Assembly: GCF_021343995.1 (NCBI RefSeq)
Contig: NZ_JAJTTE010000038.1
Coordinates: 1-64,000 of the forward strand
Direction: 5' to 3'
Length of the DNA stretch: 64,000 bases
Source: Pseudonocardia terrae
GTDB taxonomy: Bacteria > Actinomycetota > Actinomycetes > Mycobacteriales > Pseudonocardiaceae
Below the pieces are notes generated by a model. The model worked only from the letters and a program-made list of their open reading frames with translations. It did not search any database and was not told the DNA's origin. Shown one piece after another: positions 7,673 through 16,248 of the stretch. Each line of letters opens with the position of its first letter. The first letter of the stretch is position 1. A program made the position numbers and the translations under genes.

Positions 7673-9457
7673 CTACGGCAACGCAGCCAGGAAGTGCGCG
7701 TTCCGTCCCTTGCCGTCGCCTCGGACGAGGACTCCGTCGGCGACGAGGCGGTCGAGGTGGTTCAGCGAGCCGGTCTGGGTGAGGCCGGTGAGCGTTGCGT
7801 AGTCACCGGATGTGATCCGGGAATGGGCGGCCAGCCAGAAGCGGGCGACCGTGCCGGGGTCGTCTGGGCGTCGATAGGTCAGGATCCCTCGGGCCCGGCG
7901 ATCGGGAGCGGGGGCAGCGTTCTCGACGACCCGAATCGCGGCTGGGGACAGAGCCCAGACGTCCTTGAACCGTGTGAGAAGTGGTGAAGACCCGACGCGG
8001 CATTCGGTGGCCGCGGTGTCGAGGGCTTCCGCTGCTTCCTGCGGTGTGCGCTGGAGGAGGTCGGCGATGAGGTCAGGGGTGGCGAACGGCTGGCGGAGAA
8101 GGTGGTCGACGATGAGGGCGACTCGGACGTCGCGTCGTCGGACGGCCGGCTCGATGCGGCCGGTGAGGGCCATGACCGGGATGACAGGGCGGCCGCCGAC
8201 GAGCCGTGTCCTGACCCGCGGGCCGTCTTCTTCGATGATGAGGGGCGGTCGGTGGCCGAGCGCAACCATCTCCCTGTACATGCGGTCGACACCCATGCCT
8301 TGCTTCTCGACGAGGTTAAGCGCTCTGAAGAGGTCAGCGAGTGCGGGATGGCGGGCGTAGCGCTGGGCCAGGACGGTAGCGGCCGTGATGCCACCTGTGA
8401 AGCCGCCAGGGCTGATGACCTGCAGGGCCGAGTCGGCGTCGATCCACGTGATCGTCACCGGGCCGGACGACAACCAGTCGCGGTGCACGAGGCCGTTGAG
8501 AACGGCCTCGCGGGCTGCCCGGGGTGGTAGCCGGCGGACGGTCGACTCCGCGAAGCCGCCCTGGAGGGTGACCTCCGTATTGAGCGAGTTCAAGCGGTCT
8601 TCCACTGCTGACAGCTGCTCGAGCACGCTCAAGCCCGTGAGATCCGGGGGGCGAAGGAGTACGTCGCCGCCCTCCACGTCGATGGCCGTCATCGTGAGGT
8701 AGGTGCGGTCGGCAGGGCAGAACAGAAGAGCGCCGGCTTGGGTGAGGTGTCCGTCGGGATGGAGGACGCCCAGTCGTCTCAGGAGATCGGCAACGGTCTC
8801 GGTGGCATGGTGTTCGAAGCCGGCGTCGCGAAGGTAGCGGCGGGCAGTCACGATCGCGCCGTCACTCACGTCGACAAGGGTGCGGCTGGTGACGGCCGCC
8901 ATGCTGTCGTGCCCGGCCTGGCTCTGGCGATGCAGCCACCATTCTGAGCGGTCTACCGCGACACAGTTGGTTCCTACTCGCCAGCGAATCCGACCGCTGG
9001 TGTCCTCGATGGGCTCGTGGGCGGATGCGACGTAGAGGACGAGGAGACGGACTCCGCTGACCTCGCGTTCCTCGACGTCCGGGGCGAGGTCGACACGGGT
9101 GTAGATGCCGTGCCGGAGCCAGTCGCGGTCCAGCGCGGTTCCGAGTAGGTCGCCGGTCCTGTTCTCGATGCCGACGATCAGCGCTCCGCCACCGGGGGTG
9201 TTGGCGAAGCAGGCGACTTCATCGGCGAGCTGTGCGGCCGCGGCGGTGTTCTGCGCCTGACCTGCCAGAAGTGCTCCTCCACTGCCACGCCGGCCAGCTT
9301 CCTCCTTGATGTCGACGTGTTCGAGCTCGGCGTCGTCGGGTAGGACTCCCGCCCGGAGCTTCGCGAGGACGGCGTCCACCGCGTGCCGGAGCGTGGAACG
9401 GGCGTCGACGAGGTCGGGCTCGGGATGAAAGGGCAACACAGTCGGACACCCGCTCAC
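7673..9457 (-). CDS. AlbA_2 (Schlafen-like) domain ATP-binding protein
   Basis: 594 residues from GTG 9457. Residues about 45-165 form an AlbA_2 domain: VDIKEEAGRR, then ADEVACFANTPGGGALIVGI, the diagnostic helix-Gly-strand signature of this nucleic-acid-binding fold. Residues about 300-400 are a RecG-like/HATPase_c_4 type region with LPPRAAREAVLNGLVHRDW and GMGVDRMYREM. The C-terminal 150 residues look like winged helices (YATLTGLTQTGSLNHLDRLV). Members act as DNA-binding regulators and some are linked to phage defence. First gene inside the island, transcribed towards the tRNA, alone. Its exact target is unknown. Confidence 0.8.
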   Translation of the reverse strand: MSGCPTVLPFHPEPDLVDARSTLRHAVDAVLAKLRAGVLPDDAELEHVDIKEEAGRRGSGGALLAGQAQNTAAAAQLADEVACFANTPGGGALIVGIENRTGDLLGTALDRDWLRHGIYTRVDLAPDVEEREVSGVRLLVLYVASAHEPIEDTSGRIRWRVGTNCVAVDRSEWWLHRQSQAGHDSMAAVTSRTLVDVSDGAIVTARRYLRDAGFEHHATETVADLLRRLGVLHPDGHLTQAGALLFCPADRTYLTMTAIDVEGGDVLLRPPDLTGLSVLEQLSAVEDRLNSLNTEVTLQGGFAESTVRRLPPRAAREAVLNGLVHRDWLSSGPVTITWIDADSALQVISPGGFTGGITAATVLAQRYARHPALADLFRALNLVEKQGMGVDRMYREMVALGHRPPLIIEEDGPRVRTRLVGGRPVIPVMALTGRIEPAVRRRDVRVALIVDHLLRQPFATPDLIADLLQRTPQEAAEALDTAATECRVGSSPLLTRFKDVWALSPAAIRVVENAAPAPDRRARGILTYRRPDDPGTVARFWLAAHSRITSGDYATLTGLTQTGSLNHLDRLVADGVLVRGDGKGRNAHFLAALP

Positions 9458-9484
9458 ACGCTTGAAGTTTCTGGTCTGCGTAAT

Positions 9485-9800
9485 CTACAACTGGCAGGCG
9501 CAAGTGCCGATCCGTGGGGGTTTCGACTGTGGTGCGTGAGCTGTAGGCACGTGACTGTCGGTGCTGTGTGCCACGCTCTGCAGCCGCTCGGTCAGCAGCG
9601 TCGCCAGCCCGCACCGCGCGGCAAGCGCCAGCACCGGCGCAAGCCCGACACACGACACGAGATTCGGATCATCGAACCGTACCGACACCGCGGCGCGGGC
9701 GTGAGATAGTCGCATCCAGCGGATGCCCTTCTCCTCGGTAGGCCAGGACCCTCGACAAGTCCCATCTTCCCAGGTCAGAAGGGCATTCGTGTGTCACGAC
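9485..9800 (-). mobile_element. Remnant of an IS1380-type insertion sequence (left end and transposase N-terminus)
   Basis: From ATG 9715 the minus strand reads MRLSHARAAVSVRFDDPNLV then VGLAPVLALAARCGL, the characteristic start of IS1380-family DDE transposases. Similarity fades after about 45 codons (near 9570) and a stop follows at 9485, so the catalytic core is gone. Upstream lies non-coding sequence with a perfect 10-bp inverted repeat, ATGCCCTTCT at 9723-9732 and AGAAGGGCAT at 9777-9786, plausibly part of the IS leader. The family call is from memory of the N-terminal pattern. Confidence 0.6.
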
Positions 9801-9826
9801 CCGCTGTCAGGCGCCCATTTTCGCGG

Positions 9827-10620
9827 TGGAGCCTCTACGACCCGGCGCGCCTCCGCGTCCGGAGCACCTTGGAGGCGCTCGCCGCCCTTACCGGTGACGT
9901 CGATGCCGAGGTGGAGGCGATGGCCCGCGACCTCACGTCCGCCTACAGTTCCTGCGGATCGCGGAGCGCCTTCTGCGCGAGGACCGCCACGACGACGCGC
10001 TGCAGTGGGCGGAACGCGGCTTGGAGATCCACGGTCTTGCCGACGCGCGGCTGGTCGACCTCGCGGTTGCGGAGTACCACCGGGCAGGCCGCGGGGCGGC
10101 GGCGGTCGACCTGCTCCGGAGGGTGCTCGATCGCGCGCCGAACCTGCCCACCTACCAGCGGCTCGCGGGGTACGCCCGACGGGCCGGGTTGTGGGCGGAT
10201 CGGCGTGACGAGGCGTTCGCCCGCCTCCGCGCCGAGGTCGATCGTCGCGAACCTCCCCGGTACCGGTGGCAGCCGGCTGCCGACGCGTCGCTGCTCGTCG
10301 AGGTGCTGCTCTGGGAGGGCGACCCTGACGCCGCCTGGGCGGAGGCGCAGCGAGGCGGCTGCTCGGGCCCAACGGTGATGCGGCTGGCCCGAGCCTGCCG
10401 GGAGCTGCGGCCGCGTGAGGTGATCCCGCTCTACCAGCGCGAGGTCGAGGCCGCGGTCGGACGCAAGAACAACTCCGCCTATGCGAAGGCCGTCGAGCTG
10501 CTCGGCGAGGTCGAGCCCCTGTTCGAGGCGGACGGGTTCGCCGACCACCTCGCCGAGCTGCGCCGCACGCACCGGGCCAAACGCAATCTCATGGCCCTCC
10601 TCGCCGCGCGGGGCTGGTGA
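9827..10620 (+). pseudogene. C-terminal part of a SWIM zinc-finger-associated protein, 5'-truncated and frameshifted
   Basis: The sense begins without a start next to the IS remnant (SLYDPARLRVRSTLEALAAL) and runs to ARDLTSAY at 9946. There one C is missing: TAC AGT should be TAC CAG. In the next frame it continues QFLRIAERLLREDRHDDALQ, several TPR-like helical pairs, and ends RTHRAKRNLMALLAARGW. This tail resembles the C-terminal region of actinobacterial SWIM zinc-finger proteins. The SWIM finger itself is absent, probably lost with the IS insertion. Its last 45 residues resemble the C-terminus of the protein at 11577-12755. Confidence 0.65.
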
Positions 10621-10699
10621 CGTCACGGGGGCGACTGCCGCCTAACGGTCGCGTTCTGCCAGCAGTCGTCGAGCCGCCTCGATCGCGACGATCGAGCGG

Positions 10700-10705
10700 T
10701 AGCAT
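10700..10705 (+). promoter_or_regulatory. Leaderless-type -10 box (TAGCAT) of the antitoxin/PIN/primase-helicase operon
   Basis: TAGCAT fits TANNNT and sits 9 nt before ATG 10715, so transcription would begin at or within a few bases of the start codon. No Shine-Dalgarno is visible in front of this ATG, which agrees with leaderless expression. The -35 is not recognisable. Confidence 0.4.
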
Positions 10706-10714
10706 GCAGGCACC

Positions 10715-10987
10715 ATGAGCACCACGCCCGAGACCGCGGACTCGTTCGAGGTCGTCGTCAGCAGCGACGGGAGCCTGACGGTTCCGGCCGCCGAGCTGGC
10801 GCGCCACGGTGTGCGTCCCGGAGCCCACCTGCGGCTGGTGAAGCCCGAGGTAGCCAGTCGTCGAGGTGGTCGTTCGGCGGGCAAGCTCGCTGGTCTGGTG
10901 CCGGACGAGGTGATCGAGGCGTGGTCACAGGCGCTCGATGACGACCGGGCCGAGCGTCGTTCCGCACTCGGGCCCGTCGCCGGGTGA
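10715..10987 (+). CDS. Small AbrB/MazE-like antitoxin
   Basis: 90 residues. Residues 10-45 (FEVVVSSDGSLTVPAAELAR, then GVRPGAHLRLV) look like one swapped-hairpin AbrB/MazE DNA-binding module; the basic middle and the acidic helix VPDEVIEAWSQALDDD would bind a toxin. The stop overlaps the next gene, which starts with a PIN-domain N-terminus, so together they form a VapBC-type arrangement. The antitoxin call rests on this pattern and context. Confidence 0.6.
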   Translation: MSTTPETADSFEVVVSSDGSLTVPAAELARHGVRPGAHLRLVKPEVASRRGGRSAGKLAGLVPDEVIEAWSQALDDDRAERRSALGPVAG

Positions 10988-11580
10988 GAGTCGTCGCGGA
11001 CTCACATTCGCTGCTCTATTACCTGTTCACTCCGGATCGGCTCTCGGAGCCGGCGTTCGACGCTCTGGGTAACGCTGAGAAGAGCGACGGGCTCGTCGTC
11101 TCGGCCGCGACGCTGGGTGATCTCTGGTACTCGTCGCACAAGATCGGCGAGCGGGCGTTGACACCGGGTGCTTTCGAGTCGCTGCACACGACCGTCCTCG
11201 ATCCGGAGAACGAGGGCTTCGAGGTGCCAGTCGAGTCTGGCCGTAGTCTCGGCGGGGTGTTGGGCGATGGGGATACCGAGTCGGCGGCGCTGATCGAGGA
11301 AGCGACGATTGACGCCTACGGCGTGGACGAGCAGCTCGGCGGGTTCCACGCCAAGCTGGAGGAGTTCGTCGAGGTCCCGTTCACGACGGTGGTGCTGGGA
11401 GTCGAGGTGACTGTGGTCGAGATCGACCTGTCCGCGAGCGGGAGGCTGGTGGCTGTCTGCCGACGGGGTGGGGAGTCTCAGCCGGTCGATCTTCGTGATC
11501 TGCCGCTGCCGACACCGCCACCGGACGGTGTGGAGTGGATTCGTGCCTATCGGCGATGGGCGGCCGAGGGTCTGGCGTGA
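10984..11580 (+). CDS. Chimeric protein: truncated PIN toxin N-half joined to an unrelated conserved C-terminal domain
   Basis: 198 residues from GTG 10984, 4-bp overlap with the antitoxin. Residues 1-90 follow the PIN/VapC pattern (VVADSHSLLYYLF with the first Asp; ATLGDLWYSSH with Asp where Glu is usual), but the second half of a PIN fold, with its catalytic Asp pair, is missing. After about residue 95 the sequence becomes a different module (DAYGVDEQLGGFHAKLEEFV, PFTTVVLGVEVTV, VAVCRRGGESQPVDL, PPPDGVEWIRAYRRWA) that resembles a small stand-alone protein family often near helicases in actinobacteria. A deletion probably fused two genes. Ribonuclease activity is unlikely. It overlaps the next gene (GTGA). 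Confidence 0.6.
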   Translation: MRVVADSHSLLYYLFTPDRLSEPAFDALGNAEKSDGLVVSAATLGDLWYSSHKIGERALTPGAFESLHTTVLDPENEGFEVPVESGRSLGGVLGDGDTESAALIEEATIDAYGVDEQLGGFHAKLEEFVEVPFTTVVLGVEVTVVEIDLSASGRLVAVCRRGGESQPVDLRDLPLPTPPPDGVEWIRAYRRWAAEGLA

Positions 11581-12755
11581 GCGAGTACCAGTACTACGAG
11601 TTCCTCGCGGTGGATCGGCCGCTCGACGCGCGGGAGCAGGCCGCGGTGCGGGCGCTGTCGACGCGGGCGCAGATCAGCGCGACGAGCTTCACCAACGAGT
11701 ACCACTGGGGTGACTTCCGCGGTGACCCGCTTCAGTTGATGGAGCGCTACTACGATGCCCACCTATACTTCGCGAACTGGGGCAGTCGGACGCTGATGGT
11801 GCGGTTGCCGCTCGGGGTACTCGAGGTCGAGGCGGTCGAGCCGTACCTGGTCGATCCGCTGGTCACCGCGTGGGACACCGCCGGACACCTGATCCTGGGG
11901 CTGCACAGCGACCACGAGGACGCCGAATTCTTCGGTGTTGACGATCTGTACACCCTGGCTGGGCTCGTCGGGGTCCGGGCCGAGCTGGCTGCCGGTGACC
12001 TGCGCCCGCTGTATCTGGGCTGGCTGGCGGCGCAGGGAACCTGGGACCGCGACGAGGGCGCGTTCGGCTCCGACAACGAGGACGTCCAAGAGCCGCCGGT
12101 GCCTCCGGGGTTGTCGGAGCTGACGGCGTCGCAGCGGGCGCTGGCGGACTTCCTTCGCCTGGACCCGGACTTGCTCACGGTCGCGGCGCAGGCGAGCCCG
12201 CCGTCGGCGGACACGCGACTCCCGGCGAAGCAGCTGGCTTCCCGAGTGGGGCGAATCCCGAGCGGCGAGAAGGACCGGTTACTCGTTCTGGTCGCGCGGG
12301 GCGAGAGCCTTGTCGCCCAGGCGGAGCTGCGTCGCCGGCTCAGCTCGGAGGGGGTGGCGACATGCGACGAGCTTACGCGTCGGACGGTTGCTGAGTTGCT
12401 GGATGCTGCGCACCTGATCCGGCAGGAGAAGCACCGGCGAGCCGAGGCAGCGCGCGTGGAAGCGGAAGCGGAGCGGGAACGGAAGAGTGCGGCAGCCCGG
12501 GAGCGGCGCCTCGCGGCGGTGTCCGCGGACGTGGAGGGGGGCTGGGCGCGGGTCGAGGCGATGATCGTCACGAAGAAGCCGGCCGAGTACGACGCCGCGG
12601 TCACGCTGCTCGAGGACCTGCGGGTCGTCGCCGAGCGGGCGGATCAGGTGGGGGAGTTCGGTGCTCGGCTCGCCGCGCTACGTACTCGTCATCAGCGCAA
12701 ACCGAGCCTCGTCCGGCGGATCGATCAGGCTGGGCTCTTCGTCGGTTCCGGCTGA
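11577..12755 (+). CDS. Conserved protein of unknown function, partner of the primase-helicase
   Basis: 392 residues from the GTG that overlaps the previous stop; an upstream in-frame start at 11535 lacks support. Residues 1-130 form a conserved block (SEYQYYEFLAVDRPL, FTNEYHWGDFRGDP, LYFANWGSRTLMVRLP). Residues about 285-335 are a highly charged Glu/Arg/Ala coiled coil. The last 50 residues (YDAAVTLLEDLRVVAERADQ, then LAALRTRHQRKPSLVRRI) resemble the tail of the SWIM-associated pseudogene at 9827-10620. No enzyme motif recognised. Tight placement 37 bp before the AEP-helicase gene suggests a joint function. Confidence 0.7.
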   Translation: MSEYQYYEFLAVDRPLDAREQAAVRALSTRAQISATSFTNEYHWGDFRGDPLQLMERYYDAHLYFANWGSRTLMVRLPLGVLEVEAVEPYLVDPLVTAWDTAGHLILGLHSDHEDAEFFGVDDLYTLAGLVGVRAELAAGDLRPLYLGWLAAQGTWDRDEGAFGSDNEDVQEPPVPPGLSELTASQRALADFLRLDPDLLTVAAQASPPSADTRLPAKQLASRVGRIPSGEKDRLLVLVARGESLVAQAELRRRLSSEGVATCDELTRRTVAELLDAAHLIRQEKHRRAEAARVEAEAERERKSAAARERRLAAVSADVEGGWARVEAMIVTKKPAEYDAAVTLLEDLRVVAERADQVGEFGARLAALRTRHQRKPSLVRRIDQAGLFVGSG

Positions 12756-12792
12756 TCGCGGGCTGCCACCCGGGCGTGGCATCGTAAGGCTC

Positions 12793-15141
12793 GTGTCGAC
12801 GAGCTCCGGAGATCTTGAGCGTGAGCTCGCTCGGCTGCGGGCTGAGAACGGGCGGCTGCTGCGGCTGTTGGGGATGACGGCGAAGCAGGCCCGCACACCG
12901 GCTGCGTCCCAGTCGGGGCTGTTCCTGGAGCGCCCCGGCATGGTGAACGCGTCGTCGACTCCGCAGGAGAAGGTCGCCTTCTTCAGGGCGCTGTTCGCGG
13001 CCCGCGAGGATGTCTACGCGATTCGGTGGGAGAACGGGAGATCGGGGAAGTCGGGCTGGGTACCAGCGGTGGTCGGTGGGTGGCGGAAGGGCGCGACCCG
13101 TCCGTACCTGCGGCTTCGTGATGACGTTGTCGCCGCGCATCTGTCGGGGCGCGATCACATCGGGCTGTATCCGTTGATGCCCGCCGACACCTGTCGGTGG
13201 CTCGCGGCGGACTTCGACGGGCCCGCGGCGATGCTCGACGCGTTGGCCTACCTCAAGGCGGCCAGGGCGGCCGGCGTACCGGCTGCGCTGGAGGTGTCGC
13301 GATCCGGGGTGGGCGCGCATGCGTGGATCTTCTTTGCCGGCGCGGTGCCCGCGGCGACGGCGAGAGCGCTGGGTACGGGTTTGCTCCGCGAGGCGATCGC
13401 CGTCCGCGGGCGGATGGATCTGCGCAGCTACGACCGGCTCTTCCCGTCCCAGGACGTACTTCCGTCCTCGGGTGGGATCGGAAACCTGATCGCTGCTCCC
13501 CTTCACGGTCGGGCGCGGAAACACGGCGCGACGGTGTTCCTCGACCTCGGCACTCTCGAGCCGCACGAGGATCAGTGGGCCTACCTGTCCGGAGTCCACC
13601 GGCTGGCTCCGGCCGAGGTCACGCGCCTCGCGGGCCGTGTCGGGGCGGTGAAGGTGGGTGGCGCGGTAGGGCGGTTGGCTCCCGCTACGTCGACCCGGAC
13701 GCGGCCGGAACCGGCGGCCGTGGTCGGGCTGAGGCTTGAGGCCGGCTGCGAGGTCGCGGTGTCCGACCTGACGCCTGCCGCGCTTGCGACGCTCAAGCAC
13801 GCGGCGTCGATGAGCAACCCGCTGTTCGGCGAGCGCCAACGTCGACGCCTGTCGACGTGGAACGTGCCTCGGTTCCTGCTCGGCTACGACGAGACTGTCG
13901 ACGGGCGCCTCGTGCTGCCTCGCGGGCTCGGCGAGCGGGTCGAGTCGGTGCTGAAGGAGGCGGGGAGTCGCGTCGAGATCAGCGACGAGCGCTCCGATGG
14001 CGAGAGCCACGAGTTCGAGTTGGCGGTCACGCTGCGCGATGATCAGGCCGATGCCGTCTCCGAGCTCGCTGGCCACGAGCTGGGGCTCCTGGTCGCCGAG
14101 CCGGGCGCCGGCAAGACCGTCATGGGATGTGCGCTGATCGCGGAGCACGGTGTCTCCACCCTGATACTGGTGGATCGCAAGGCGTTGGCGGACCAGTGGC
14201 GGAGCCGGATCAAGGACTTCCTGGACGTTCGCGCCGGCCAGCTGGGCGCGGGACGATCCTCGCTGCGGGGCGTCATCGACGTCGTCACCCTGCAGACGCT
14301 GGCCCGCCGTCAGGACGTCGCGGAGCTGACCGCAGGCTACGGGCTCGTTCTCGTGGACGAGTGCCACCACCTGCCCGCTGCCGCGTTCGAGAACGCGGCC
14401 CGGCAGATCCCGGCGAGGCGATGGGTCGGCCTGACCGCGACCCCGTATCGGCGTGATGGACTCGACGAGCTCATCCACCATCAGCTCGGCCCGATCCGGC
14501 ACACGGTCGCGCCTCCTCCAGCAGGCACCCTGGGGACCGCCGACGCCCCGGAACGGCTCCTGACGGTGCACCCGACCTCCTACGAGTACGTGGGTGAGGC
14601 GGATCCGTCGAAGCCGGGCGGGATGGCGGCGATCTACCGGGATCTTGCCGCTGACGAGGCTCGCAGGGACCAGGTCGTCGGTGACGTCCTCGATGCGTTG
14701 GAACGCGGGAGGAACTGCCTGGTCCTCACACAGTGGAAGAACCATGTGGAGTCCCTGGCGGGACGACTCCGCGACAAGGGGTGCCATCCCGTTGTCCTTC
14801 GCGGCGGCATGGGTGCCCGAGAACGCAAGGCCGCGCTGGCTCGTCTCGAGCCGGGTGAGGCGCCATTGCTCGTCGTCGCGACCGGACCCTACGTCGGGGA
14901 GGGTTTCGACTGCCCCGCTCTCGATGCCCTCTTCCTCGCGGCGCCGATCGCGTTCAAGGGCCGCCTCGTGCAGTTCGCCGGTCGCGTGCTCAGGCCGTAT
15001 CCCGGCAAGACGACGGCCGAGGTGCACGACTACCACGACGAACTCACCGCCGTACTCGCCTCTTCGCTGTCCAAGCGAGCCCCGGGATACAAGTCCCTCG
15101 GCTTCCCCGATCCCCGTGACTCGATCGTGTCACGGCGCTGA
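12793..15141 (+). CDS. Archaeo-eukaryotic-type primase (AEP, TOTE class) fused to an SF2 helicase
   Basis: 782 residues from GTG 12793. Residues 5-25 are a short coiled coil (LERELARLRAENGRLLRLLG). Residues about 60-345 are an AEP primase domain: AADFDGPAA near 137 carries the catalytic DxD pair and SRSGVGAHAWIFF near 178 the His motif. Residues about 415-775 are an SF2 helicase: Walker A AEPGAGKTV near 436, Walker B LVDECHH near 520, TATPYRRD near 548 and motif VI QFAGRVLRPYPGK near 725. The combination is known from TOTE conflict systems and points to nucleotide synthesis and unwinding on invading DNA, by analogy. It follows the unknown protein at 11577; the convergent toxin gene overlaps its 3' end by 12 bp. 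Confidence 0.85.
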   Translation: MSTSSGDLERELARLRAENGRLLRLLGMTAKQARTPAASQSGLFLERPGMVNASSTPQEKVAFFRALFAAREDVYAIRWENGRSGKSGWVPAVVGGWRKGATRPYLRLRDDVVAAHLSGRDHIGLYPLMPADTCRWLAADFDGPAAMLDALAYLKAARAAGVPAALEVSRSGVGAHAWIFFAGAVPAATARALGTGLLREAIAVRGRMDLRSYDRLFPSQDVLPSSGGIGNLIAAPLHGRARKHGATVFLDLGTLEPHEDQWAYLSGVHRLAPAEVTRLAGRVGAVKVGGAVGRLAPATSTRTRPEPAAVVGLRLEAGCEVAVSDLTPAALATLKHAASMSNPLFGERQRRRLSTWNVPRFLLGYDETVDGRLVLPRGLGERVESVLKEAGSRVEISDERSDGESHEFELAVTLRDDQADAVSELAGHELGLLVAEPGAGKTVMGCALIAEHGVSTLILVDRKALADQWRSRIKDFLDVRAGQLGAGRSSLRGVIDVVTLQTLARRQDVAELTAGYGLVLVDECHHLPAAAFENAARQIPARRWVGLTATPYRRDGLDELIHHQLGPIRHTVAPPPAGTLGTADAPERLLTVHPTSYEYVGEADPSKPGGMAAIYRDLAADEARRDQVVGDVLDALERGRNCLVLTQWKNHVESLAGRLRDKGCHPVVLRGGMGARERKAALARLEPGEAPLLVVATGPYVGEGFDCPALDALFLAAPIAFKGRLVQFAGRVLRPYPGKTTAEVHDYHDELTAVLASSLSKRAPGYKSLGFPDPRDSIVSRR

Positions 15142-15567
15142 TCCGGGCTGCGGATCGATATCGCCGCCGTCGAAGATCGACGCCCCGGCCCGCGTCACGC
15201 TCGCCAGCCACGGTCCGGGGTGCTCGTTGACGAGCTTCTCGATCTCGTTCCACCAGCGCAGCCAGAGGCGGACCTGCTCGAACAGGGTCAGCTGGCCGCC
15301 GGTGGTCTGGAAGCACGCTCGGACGCCGTGGTCGAGGAGGGCCCGGCGTTCGAGTGGTCGGCTGCGGATGCGCTTGTCACGGGTCAGAACGACGAGCCCG
15401 CCCCGGCCGACGATCGGAAGCCACTCGTGGTCCCTGGATCCTGCCGGCACGAGGCCTCCCGGTCCACCAGGCCGGGTGATGTCGCCTCGGACGTGCTACA
15501 GGGCCTGGGCGACGCCGATGCAGTTCTCGTCGAACAACCAGCGCGGAGTCTGGAGACGAGCGGGCAC
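15130..15567 (-). pseudogene. PIN-like (DUF5615-type) toxin interrupted by TAG
   Basis: Begins at GTG 15567, 3 bp after the DUF433 stop, reads MPARLQTPRWLFDENCIGVA and hits TAG at 15496-15498 after 23 codons. The same frame then continues HVRGD, DHEWLPIVGRGGLVVLTRDK and TTGGQLTLFEQVRLWL to the stop at 15130. FDEN and TRDKRIR are the acidic and basic signatures of this PIN-like RNase toxin family. TAG probably replaced CAG (Q), one transition. The first acidic motif is upstream of the stop, so a protein re-initiated at GTG 15450 would lack it. Confidence 0.75.
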
Positions 15568-15570
15568 GTG

Positions 15571-16188
15571 TCAGGCGGCTCGGGTGAGGTCGCCATGGCG
15601 GCGCTCGAAATCGACAACCTGCTCGACGTCGGTGACAGAGATCGAGTAGATCCCCGCGACTCTGTCGGGTTCCTCGCCGGCGCTCACCAACTCCGCGACG
15701 ATCTCTGTGCGCACCCCGACGTCCGGGATGGTCGGCTCGCCGAAGCTGCGTGTGGGGTCGAGGACGATCGGCTTGCCCCGTCCGAGCGGGAAGAGCCGCT
15801 CGGCGACGTCGCCGGCGTCGTTGAACTCGACCTTGTCGAGGAACGCGACGGCTGGGTCCGACGGCATCAGGAAGCCGTCACGGCCGAGGATCACGATGCT
15901 CAACGCCGGATCGAGTCCGACGAACTCCTGCGCCTCGAGCGCGAGCTCCCGGCCTGAGGTGTAGGGCTTCAGAGTGGCGAGCGGGTACTGCACCTGAAGG
16001 CGGTCGCGAAGGAATCCGATGACGGGGCGCAGGTACTGCAGGGTGACCCGCTTGGCCCGGTACTCCCGCAGATAGCCAGCCTCGATGAACTCGCCCTAGG
16101 TGACAGTGTCCACTCCCGTAAGTGCTGTGAGGGCCGTGGCCTCGTTCGTGGCCTCCAACTGGTTCCCGCGATACCGCTGATGCCTCAT
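15571..16188 (-). pseudogene. DUF433-type antitoxin interrupted by TAG
   Basis: ATG 16188 opens MRHQRYRGN and runs 30 codons to DTVT, then TAG at 16096-16098, then the same frame continues GEFIEAGYLREYRAKRV, LQYLRPVIGFLRDRL and DALS-type DUF433 sequence to TGA 15571-15573. In this family the position is typically Trp (TWxDFVEA), so TGG to TAG is the simplest event. The antitoxin normally pairs with a DUF5615/PIN-like toxin, which is exactly the next gene. Part of the antitoxin could still be made by internal initiation at ATG 15993. Confidence 0.75.
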
Positions 16189-16248
16189 GCCCGGCGCTGA
16201 GCTGCACCGATGCAACTGGTGCCGGTCGTGAATACGTGGACGGCAATT

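Noticed and set aside
15130..16188. TAG recoding (for example pyrrolysine) to explain the TAG-split genes
   Set aside because: Intact genes here use TAG as their normal stop (4199, 18306, 20451, 44879), and no pyl genes are seen. Nonsense mutation is simpler.
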